From positions 1 to 28,037 of the forward strand of contig CAYIGA010000007.1 of assembly GCA_964362925.1 (NCBI GenBank): 28,037 nucleotides of DNA, in the 5' to 3' direction. This stretch comes from JANLIQ01 sp964362925. GTDB taxonomy: Bacteria > Patescibacteriota > UBA1384 > 2-12-FULL-50-11. Shown piece by piece: positions 14,516-20,326 of this stretch. How positions within the stretch are numbered: the stretch's first letter is position 1; each line of letters opens with the position of its first letter. The notes beneath the pieces are model-generated. The model was not told the origin of the DNA, did not search any database, and was given only the letters and a program-made list of their open reading frames with translations. The translations under genes and the position numbers were made by a program.

Positions 14516-15232
14516 ATGCTACCCTCTCTAGTTACTGAAAATGCCGAATACTATGTAATTGACAAACCAGCCGGTTTGGCCGTCGAGCCGGTTGCTCACT
14601 ATCCGACGGTTAGCCAGTGGCTAATTGACGCCGGTAAAATTAAGCCAAGTGATTGGCCGAGCGAGGCCAGATTGGGAGTGGTTCACCGGTTGGATGTTGA
14701 GACATCGGGCATTTTGGTTTGGGCGAAAAATTCCGACAGCCAATTCAAGCTAAAACAGCTCTGGCAGGGGAGAGCGGTCGAAAAAACTTATCTGGGTTTG
14801 GCGATAGGGGAGTTGCCTAAAGTTGGGGCGATCGAGTTGCCAATTAAGCGCGATAACCGGAAAGACAGGCAAGTTGTCGCCGTCCTCTTCGACCCGAAAG
14901 CTCGTCCGGCGATCACTAAATTTCGTCGCCTCCAGACGGCCAATATCGGCAAGGATGTAGTCAGTTTCTTCGAGGCCAAGCCAATTACCGGTCGGACTCA
15001 CCAAATTCGAGTCCATTTTCAGCACCTCGGCCATCCCGTCATCGGCGACAAACTTTACGGCAATAAAGCCAGTCGTGCCGTCGCCAGCCAGTTAAAACTT
15101 GATCGTCACTTCCTCCACGCCGCCGAACTCAAGTTAACTTGGCAAGGAAAGGTTTTGACATATGTCAGCCCGCTACCAGAAGAATTAGCCAACATATTGG
15201 AACGATTAGGTCTTGACGTCGAGCAGAATTAG
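14516..15232 (+). CDS. RluA-family RNA pseudouridine synthase
   Basis: Converts specific uridines in rRNA or tRNA to pseudouridine. The 238-residue protein contains YYVIDKPAGLAVEP, then the catalytic motif VVHRLDVETSGILVWAKN with D60 as the expected nucleophile, and GRTHQIRVHFQHLGHPVIGD near residues 161-180. It has no N-terminal S4 domain, so it resembles the short RluA/RluC-like members; which nucleotide it modifies cannot be read from sequence. The start directly follows a -10 box (leaderless type). The AAGGA in between is only 2 nt from ATG, too close to act as a ribosome site. Confidence 0.92.
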   Translation: MLPSLVTENAEYYVIDKPAGLAVEPVAHYPTVSQWLIDAGKIKPSDWPSEARLGVVHRLDVETSGILVWAKNSDSQFKLKQLWQGRAVEKTYLGLAIGELPKVGAIELPIKRDNRKDRQVVAVLFDPKARPAITKFRRLQTANIGKDVVSFFEAKPITGRTHQIRVHFQHLGHPVIGDKLYGNKASRAVASQLKLDRHFLHAAELKLTWQGKVLTYVSPLPEELANILERLGLDVEQN

Positions 15233-15285
15233 GGCTAAGTTAGCCACAGTTAGCTAGATGGACATCAATCTTGAAGGAGTTGGGT

Positions 15286-15576
15286 ATGCTCGACATCCGG
15301 TGGCCACGGTGGTGGCTCGGGATGATGATCGTCATCGTTCCGCTTAGTTTTTTTGAGCTTGGAGTACTTCTAGTCGCACTTTACCCGGAGCTACCAGTTG
15401 TCTTGCCCCTATGGGTAAAGATATTTCTCATCTCTGGCGCGGCTCTGGTATTGGTAGGTCAGCTGATCCTAATGGGAATCGGCCTCGCTGTTGCCATTAA
15501 CTTGTTACTTTTAGCGACTACGCCTCACCCAGAGGTAGCTGAACGGGACGAGTATAGAATTGAAGTTCTCCGGTAA
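15286..15576 (+). CDS. Small two-span membrane protein
   Basis: 96 residues, unrecognised. A short Trp/Arg-rich start (MLDIRWPRWW) leads into two hydrophobic spans at about residues 11-36 and 43-76, then a charged tail of about 20 residues. AAGGAG at 15274-15279, 6 nt before ATG 15286, decides this start over an upstream in-frame TTG. It begins 54 bp after the RluA gene. TTGACG at 15213-15218 inside the end of that gene could be a -35. It is followed by a hairpin terminator, so it is probably a self-contained unit. Confidence 0.7.
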   Translation: MLDIRWPRWWLGMMIVIVPLSFFELGVLLVALYPELPVVLPLWVKIFLISGAALVLVGQLILMGIGLAVAINLLLLATTPHPEVAERDEYRIEVLR

Positions 15577-15614
15577 TTTAGGGCGATTAAACGCTCTGGT
15601 CACAATGGTCATTC

Positions 15615-15650
15615 GGGCTGACATCAGTTGATGATCGGCCCTTCTGTTTA
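15615..15650 (+). terminator. Intrinsic terminator
   Basis: GGGCTGACATCA (15615-15626) pairs, with a small internal mismatch, with TGATGATCGGCCC ending at 15641. The T-rich TTCTGTTTA follows. It sits between the small membrane protein gene and the separate promoter of the ManC gene. Confidence 0.6.
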
Positions 15651-15668
15651 ATAATTATGCCAAACCTG

Positions 15669-15674
15669 TAAAAT
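15669..15674 (+). promoter_or_regulatory. -10 box of a leaderless promoter for manC
   Basis: TAAAAT preceded by CTG ends 6 nt before ATG 15681. The sequence resembles the 14503 box in both hexamer and distance. The GGAAA between box and ATG is too close to the start for a ribosome site. Confidence 0.55.
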
Positions 15675-15680
15675 AGGAAA

Positions 15681-16733
15681 ATGCGTCAGGGAATAATTCT
15701 TGCTGGTGGGGTCGGCACCCGGCTCTGGCCGGTCTCGCGTCGTCAGTCGCCGAAGCAATTTCAAACTTTTTTGGGCAAGAAAACCATGCTTCAGCAAACT
15801 TATGATCGGGCTAGCAAGCTGGTTGGTAAGGACAATGTTTGGTTGGTAACGATCAAGGATCATCAAGCCCAAACGCGAGAACAACTGCCAAAGTTAAATC
15901 CTACCCATATTATTGGCGAACCTTCTGGCCGTAATACCGCCGCCGCGATTTGTTTGGCTAGCCAAACAATTCTCGCCACCGATGCCAGTGCCGTTTTGGC
16001 AATTTTTCCATCGGATCATTATATTGGCCGACCAAAAGATTTTCATCAAATCTGCAAAGATGCCCTTGCCTTCTGCGACCGTCACCGAGATTATTTAGTA
16101 ACCCTTGGAATTGAAGCGACGGAACCGAATATCGGTTACGGCTATATTGAACTTGGCCAACCGATTGCCGATGAAAAAGATTGTTTTGTCAGCGTCAAAC
16201 GCTTTCACGAAAAGCCCGATCTTAAAACCGCCCGGCGCTTTGTCAGAAGCGGCCAGTTTTTATGGAATTCTGGTTGTTTCTTTGCTCGAGCCGAAACCTT
16301 AAATCAATTATTCGACCGACACGCGCCCCAAACAAGCGCTAAAGTTAGGGAGTACCTAAAGACAAAAAATCCCAAAATTTATCAGTCTATTGAGAGAGAA
16401 TCATTTGACAGCGCTGTCGTCGAAAAAGCCCGCCAGCGGGCAGTTATGCCAGCTAGTGTCGAGTGGAGCGATTTGGGTAACTGGGAGGCGCTCTATCAAA
16501 TCTTGTTAGCAAAAAGTGACACTAGTAATATCGTCGTCGGCCAACATCAAGGGATTAACTCAGAAAATTCGCTCATTATCGGCCGTCATAAGCTGATCGC
16601 CACTGTTGGCATTAAAGACGCCGTTATTATTGAAACCGACGAAGCGATTTTAATTTGCCAACGCGACGCTGTTCAAGACGTTAAAAAACTGGTAGAAAAG
16701 TTAGATGAGCTGGGACATGATAAATACCTATAG
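15681..16733 (+). CDS. manC: Mannose-1-phosphate guanylyltransferase
   Basis: Makes GDP-mannose from GTP and mannose-1-phosphate for surface glycans. The 350-residue protein begins with the nucleotidyltransferase signature ILAGGVGTRLWPVSR (residues 6-20), followed by SPKQF, GEPSGRNTAAAI, FPSDHYI, GYGYIE, RFHEKPD, LWNSGCFFAR and VEWSDLGNWEAL. All are hallmarks of the GDP-mannose pyrophosphorylase family. It lacks the C-terminal phosphomannose isomerase half found in bifunctional ManC/AlgA, which fits its length. Its last codon and TAG stop (16731-16733) lie inside the 56-bp repeat, so insertion of the repeat set the present C-terminus. Confidence 0.93.
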   Translation: MRQGIILAGGVGTRLWPVSRRQSPKQFQTFLGKKTMLQQTYDRASKLVGKDNVWLVTIKDHQAQTREQLPKLNPTHIIGEPSGRNTAAAICLASQTILATDASAVLAIFPSDHYIGRPKDFHQICKDALAFCDRHRDYLVTLGIEATEPNIGYGYIELGQPIADEKDCFVSVKRFHEKPDLKTARRFVRSGQFLWNSGCFFARAETLNQLFDRHAPQTSAKVREYLKTKNPKIYQSIERESFDSAVVEKARQRAVMPASVEWSDLGNWEALYQILLAKSDTSNIVVGQHQGINSENSLIIGRHKLIATVGIKDAVIIETDEAILICQRDAVQDVKKLVEKLDELGHDKYL

Positions 16734-16782
16734 TCGGCGGGATACGCCTCGTAAAGCTCGCGGAATGTATCCCGCTCGCTAT
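16727..16782. repeat. 56-bp dispersed repeat, copy 2
   Basis: Identical over all 56 bases, and in the same orientation, to 1685-1740. It overlaps the manC stop codon and is followed by an AT-rich spacer before secD. The stem GCGGGATAC/GTATCCCGC could serve as a terminator or 3'-end stabiliser for manC, although no T-tract follows. Confidence 0.85.
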
Positions 16783-16827
16783 AAATGATCCGAAATTCAA
16801 AGCGCAAAATTCAAAATATTCGAAATA

Positions 16828-18093
16828 ATGAATCGTAGTTTTTGGGTTGGACTACTCCTGATTTTGGCCATTATCGGACTGTTCGGTTATATTGCCCACC
16901 CAACTACAGAGAATTTCTTAGGTCGTAATTTACCGGTTCGTCAAGGGCTAGATTTGCAAGGCGGTGTTCGTCTAGCCTACGAACTCGACCTTTCCAAAAC
17001 CGCCGAGAGCGAAAGATCTAATGCCATTGAGTCAACTCGTCAAGTAATCGAGCGACGCGTCAACAGCACTGGTGTCGCCGAGCCGTTAATTCAACCAGCC
17101 AAAGTCGGGACGACTAACACCGTTGTCGTTGAGCTACCGGGTATTACCGATGTTCAGCAAGCGATCAACTTGATCGGTCAGACCGCTCAACTGGAATTCA
17201 GAGAGTTGGATCTGTCGTCCAGCCCAGATGATCCGAAGTGGTTACCAACCAATCTTTCCGGTAAACAGCTCAAGCGCGCTTCGGTCACTTTTGACCAAAC
17301 AACTAACGCTCCTCAAGTCGGGCTTCAATTCAACGACGATGGCAAACTATTGTTTGGCGAGATCACCGGCCGTAATGTCGGCAAACAAGTGGCGATATTT
17401 CTTGACGAACAAATCCTGTCGGCGCCAACAGTTCAGCAAAAAATCGATACTGGTGACGCTATAATTACCGGCCAATTTACCATTCTGGAGGTAAAGGAGC
17501 TGGTCAGTCTGCTCAACGCCGGCGCGCTCGACGTCCCAATTAAATTAATTGAACAGCATACCGTTGGCGCGACACTTGGTGTCGATTCGGTCAAAAATTC
17601 GCTGGTGGCCGGATTGGTTGGCTTAATTCTCGTCGGCCTATTTATGATTTTCAACTATCGGCTAGCTGGACTAATCGCCGTCTTAGCCTTGACTAGTTAT
17701 GGCCTAATTACTCTGGCGCTGTTCAAAATTATTCCGGTCACTCTAACGCTGGCTGGCCTTGCAGGCTTTATTCTATCGATCGGGATGGCAGTTGACGCCA
17801 ATATTCTAATTTTTGAACGATTACGCGAGGAAATCAGAGAGGGGAAAGGGCTGAAAATTGCCCTAGAAGAGGCCTTCCGGCGAGCTTGGCCGTCGGTTCG
17901 CGATTCCAACGCCTCGACAATTATTACTTGCGTCATTTTGTATTACACTACCACCGGCTCGGTCAGGGGATTTGCCTTTACTTTGGCGCTTGGCGTGATC
18001 GTCTCACTCTTCAGCTCGATTACCGCTAGCCGAGTATTCTTAAGAATTTTAACGATGTTTAAAATAGGGGAGAGGCAGTTAGAAAAAATCTAA
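16828..18093 (+). CDS. secD: Protein translocase subunit SecD
   Basis: RND-type subunit of the Sec export machine, which with SecF uses the proton-motive force to complete secretion. The 421-residue protein has an N-terminal membrane span, the signature QGLDLQGGVRLAYELD at residues 39-54, a periplasmic-type P1 domain (REFEL-type REL at about 130), and five C-terminal spans with GLILVGLFMIFNYRLAGL and SIGMAVDANILIFERLREE. It is shorter than E. coli SecD (615 residues) because P1 is reduced, as in Gram-positives. It overlaps secF by 1 bp (TAATG). The ATG has no Shine-Dalgarno. Confidence 0.96.
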   Translation: MNRSFWVGLLLILAIIGLFGYIAHPTTENFLGRNLPVRQGLDLQGGVRLAYELDLSKTAESERSNAIESTRQVIERRVNSTGVAEPLIQPAKVGTTNTVVVELPGITDVQQAINLIGQTAQLEFRELDLSSSPDDPKWLPTNLSGKQLKRASVTFDQTTNAPQVGLQFNDDGKLLFGEITGRNVGKQVAIFLDEQILSAPTVQQKIDTGDAIITGQFTILEVKELVSLLNAGALDVPIKLIEQHTVGATLGVDSVKNSLVAGLVGLILVGLFMIFNYRLAGLIAVLALTSYGLITLALFKIIPVTLTLAGLAGFILSIGMAVDANILIFERLREEIREGKGLKIALEEAFRRAWPSVRDSNASTIITCVILYYTTTGSVRGFAFTLALGVIVSLFSSITASRVFLRILTMFKIGERQLEKI

Positions 18094-19010
18094 TGATAGA
18101 ACCATACTTATTTTTAGGACCAAGGAAAAAACTTTGGTTTAGTATTTCGATCGCCTTATTTGTGATTGGTTTGGCATTTTTGGCAATTTGGAAGTTACCG
18201 CTCGGAATCGATTTCAAAGGTGGAGCCCAAATGGATTTAGCGTTTGAAAAACCAGTCGGGGAGAGCGAGTTAAGAGAGAAGGTCGCTGGCTATTCAGGCG
18301 TCAACGGGTTAGTGGTGACTAAAACTGACCAATCAACCCTGACTCTGCGTTTGCTACCAATTACCGATGTCCAGCATCAGGAGATTATCAAAAAAGTTGG
18401 CGAGGACTTTGGCCAAGTCAGCGAAAAACAGTATCAACTGGTTGGACCGAGCGTCAGTCGAGACTTAACCCGAAAGGCAATTATCGCCGTCATCTTGGCC
18501 TCAATTTTTATTGTCCTTTACCTCGCTTATTCGTTTCGGGCCGTCACTTATCCCGCTTCATCGTGGCGCTTTGGAGTGGTGGCGGTGGTTGCTTTGTTAC
18601 ACGACTTAGTGATTACGGTCGGGGTTTTCTCGATCTTGGCCCATTTCTTTGGCTTTGAAGTTGACGCCTCGTTTATCACCGCTCTTTTAACGGTGATGGG
18701 CTTTTCCGTTCACGACACGATCGTCGTTTTTGATCGAGTCCGAGAAAATCTCCTTCATCACAAAGGCGAGGCCGGCGGATTTGAGACGATTGCCGATATG
18801 TCTTTATCTCAAACCTTGAACCGATCGATTGCCACCAGTTTAACGGTCGTATTTACCCTGACCGCTCTGACGATCCTGGGCGGCGAGAGCATCAGGGGCT
18901 TTGTCGTCACTCTGCTGGTCGGTATTGTCATTGGAACCTACTCATCGATCTTCACCGCCACGCCGCTCTTAGTTGTCTGGCAGAATCGGGTCGAACGACG
19001 CGGTCAATAA
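18093..19010 (+). CDS. secF: Protein translocase subunit SecF
   Basis: Partner of SecD. The 305-residue protein has a first span at about residues 14-33, GIDFKGGAQMDLAFEK at residues 38-53, and further spans with VTVGVFSILAHFFGF, TVMGFSVHDTIVVFDRVREN, LNRSIATSLTVVFT and GIVIGTYSSIF, all family hallmarks. Translation is coupled to secD by the overlapping TAATG. The two secreted multi-Cys surface proteins in this window are plausible clients of the Sec route. Confidence 0.97.
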   Translation: MIEPYLFLGPRKKLWFSISIALFVIGLAFLAIWKLPLGIDFKGGAQMDLAFEKPVGESELREKVAGYSGVNGLVVTKTDQSTLTLRLLPITDVQHQEIIKKVGEDFGQVSEKQYQLVGPSVSRDLTRKAIIAVILASIFIVLYLAYSFRAVTYPASSWRFGVVAVVALLHDLVITVGVFSILAHFFGFEVDASFITALLTVMGFSVHDTIVVFDRVRENLLHHKGEAGGFETIADMSLSQTLNRSIATSLTVVFTLTALTILGGESIRGFVVTLLVGIVIGTYSSIFTATPLLVVWQNRVERRGQ

Positions 19011-19023
19011 TCACCTCCACCCT

Positions 19024-19051
19024 TTGACTTTTTTATAAAAGACTTTATAAT
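19024..19051 (+). promoter_or_regulatory. Strong consensus promoter
   Basis: TTGACT (19024-19029), 16-bp spacer, perfect TATAAT (19046-19051). The start site near 19058 leaves a leader of about 40 nt with GGGAGG at 19088-19093. Confidence 0.8.
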
Positions 19052-19100
19052 AGCAGCAAGCACCTGAAAAGTTGTAAATCTCCGAGAGGGAGGCATGACC

Positions 19101-19607
19101 GTGGAGACTGTTGTTACTGCTTTCGGTCGGATTGTCATCAGCCCAGATAATTTCCGGACCGAGCTTTGGGCGTTTAGGCATCTGGTTCGGCCCGGAGAGC
19201 ATCGTGTATTCGTCCCGCCCTCCTTACTAACACCGGAGGGAATCTGGTACGATCCCCGAGAGAAAGCGGTGGTAATTCCGTTGCAACTTCCTGATCTACA
19301 GAAGAGAGCGGGGGATTACATAGCGTACAAGGGCGATGGCACCTTCTACGCTCGGACTGATCGTTCTGGGGATGACCCAGTCGGGGAGAAAGAGATAGAC
19401 TTACCCGATTGGTTCAAAAGAGGTCTCCGCCGCGTAGCAATCGACATTCGTTCCGACAAGAACAATAGCGTCGTTTGTTATGACTGGGTGGGAGATCCAT
19501 TGGTCAGGCTGGCAATCAGGATGACCGGACTTGAGCCAGGGGAAGTGTCAGATACAAAGACATTCCTCGATCAGGTCACGCAGTGCTTTTGCGATTCAGC
19601 TTCGTAG
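19101..19607 (+). CDS. Hypothetical soluble protein
   Basis: 168 residues, not recognised; no signal peptide, membrane span or catalytic motif is obvious. The middle is rich in charged residues (KRAGDYIAYKGDGTFYARTD). Two Cys lie near the end (TQCFCDSAS). The start is chosen by the ribosome site: GGGAGG at 19088-19093 is only 1 nt from ATG 19095 but 7 nt from GTG 19101, so GTG is likelier; the ATG form would add two residues. It has its own consensus promoter and a strong terminator, so it is an independent and probably well-expressed unit. Confidence 0.75.
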   Translation: METVVTAFGRIVISPDNFRTELWAFRHLVRPGEHRVFVPPSLLTPEGIWYDPREKAVVIPLQLPDLQKRAGDYIAYKGDGTFYARTDRSGDDPVGEKEIDLPDWFKRGLRRVAIDIRSDKNNSVVCYDWVGDPLVRLAIRMTGLEPGEVSDTKTFLDQVTQCFCDSAS

Positions 19608-19801
19608 ACAGGAGCACGTTTACCGGCCCGCGGGGAAGTAACCCTGCGGGCCATTTCTTTACCAAAGACGACTGTTTGATCGCAAGGCGCCGAAGAATTT
19701 ACGACGGGTGAGAAGGGGGGACTCGAATGGCATTTCTCGCATGTACCACATTCGTACAATCCGTACATTTCATCCGCCAAAGAGCAAGATTGTTCAATCA
19801 T
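19571..19801 (-). CDS. Possible small Cys-rich (zinc-binding) protein
   Basis: 76-residue frame beginning at ATG 19801 with AAGGA a good distance upstream. The N-terminal half has YECGTCEKCHSS and later APCDQ, which could form a zinc site. Against it, the last third runs through the strong terminator of the gene on the other strand and overlaps that gene's final codons, and its sequence there looks unconstrained. It may be a real gene with a short tail, or chance. Confidence 0.35.
   Translation of the reverse strand: MIEQSCSLADEMYGLYECGTCEKCHSSPPFSPVVNSSAPCDQTVVFGKEMARRVTSPRAGKRAPVYEAESQKHCVT
19625..19660 (+). terminator. Strong intrinsic terminator
   Basis: GGCCCGCGGGG (19625-19635) pairs with CCCTGCGGGCC (19642-19652) with one mismatch around a 6-nt loop. 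ATTTCTTT follows. It lies 18 bp after the stop of the 168-residue gene. Confidence 0.85.
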
Positions 19802-19825
19802 ACCACGTCCTTCAAATATGGAATA

Positions 19826-19852
19826 GCCTGGCGAATCATTGATCCGCCAGGC
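19826..19852 (-). terminator. Hairpin after the 57-residue gene
   Basis: GCCTGGCG (19826-19833) pairs perfectly with CGCCAGGC (19845-19852). It begins 1 bp beyond the stop of the minus-strand 57-residue gene. No strong T-tract follows, so it may allow read-through into the Cys-rich frame downstream. Confidence 0.5.
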
Positions 19853-19853
19853 T

Positions 19854-20027
19854 TCAGGAGTTATTAGGACGGTCGGAGATGAGCGTCAAGGCCTGATCGT
19901 CCTGGGAAGGGAAGTGGCCAAACAGATGCATCACGGCCGTACCCAGAATGATCACTATTCCCAAGCAAATCAATCCGACAAGAACTGCCCAGATCAGCAA
20001 AACATAGCCCAGTAAGGAACGAAGCAC
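19854..20027 (-). CDS. Small single-span membrane protein
   Basis: 57 residues, unrecognised. A short basic start (MLRS) is followed by one long hydrophobic stretch (LLGYVLLIWAVLVGLICL onward to about residue 35) and a polar tail. A perfect AAGGAGG (20034-20040 on the complement) lies 6 nt before GTG 20027, so this start is preferred over an ATG 12 codons upstream that would place the ribosome site inside the gene. An extended -10 promoter lies about 40 bp upstream. Confidence 0.65.
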   Translation of the reverse strand: MLRSLLGYVLLIWAVLVGLICLGIVIILGTAVMHLFGHFPSQDDQALTLISDRPNNS

Positions 20028-20063
20028 CTTTGACCTCCTTGACCGAAAGGGCAAGATGGCCAC

Positions 20064-20072
20064 AGTGTATCA
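20064..20072 (-). promoter_or_regulatory. Extended -10 promoter of the 57-residue gene
   Basis: On the minus strand the sequence reads TGATACACT, i.e. TGN plus a TACACT -10 hexamer. No good -35 is visible, as is common for extended -10 promoters. The perfect palindrome at 20109-20134 lies upstream of it. Confidence 0.4.
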
Positions 20073-20108
20073 CAACCCTAATCGGTCTTGCTCTAGATTG
20101 GCATTCCT

Positions 20109-20134
20109 TGTCGCACAATGTATATTGTGCGACA
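20109..20134. promoter_or_regulatory. 26-bp perfect palindrome, possible operator
   Basis: TGTCGCACAAT (20109-20119) and ATTGTGCGACA (20124-20134) are exact reverse complements separated by GTAT. It lies in a gene-free stretch 37 bp upstream of the minus-strand -10. The symmetry and size fit a dimeric repressor site. The arms are too far apart for the NrdR box, and no known operator is matched. A hairpin function is also possible. Confidence 0.5.
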
Positions 20135-20254
20135 TAAGACGGAAAGGTAGGGGAAAAGTTTCTAAAAGTCGTTCTTCGGAGGGCTAGCCCAAAGAGGGCC
20201 AATTTCAGTAAGTAACGCCATCTCTCCCCTGGAACTAGGTAGGGGAAATGGGGA

Positions 20255-20296
20255 AATAAAAAATTAAATTAAGGCTATTCCCCGTTCGAAGAGGGG
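20255..20296 (-). terminator. Likely terminator of the ATPase operon
   Basis: On the minus strand ATCCCC pairs with GGGGAAT (plus-strand 20275-20281 and 20291-20296). An AT-rich stretch containing a T6 run follows. It lies about 30 bp after the stop of the 997-residue gene. The stem is short. The remaining gap 20135-20254 holds nothing I recognise. Confidence 0.4.
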
Positions 20297-20326
20297 ATGT
20301 CGCTGACAGAGCTTCGCTATATGTCA

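Noticed and set aside
20109..20134. NrdR box
   Set aside because: The two arms are separated too widely for the 16-bp NrdR consensus, and no reductase gene follows.
19864..20202. 112-residue minus-strand frame
   Set aside because: It overlaps the better supported 57-residue gene in another frame, crosses the palindrome and promoter, and has no ribosome site.
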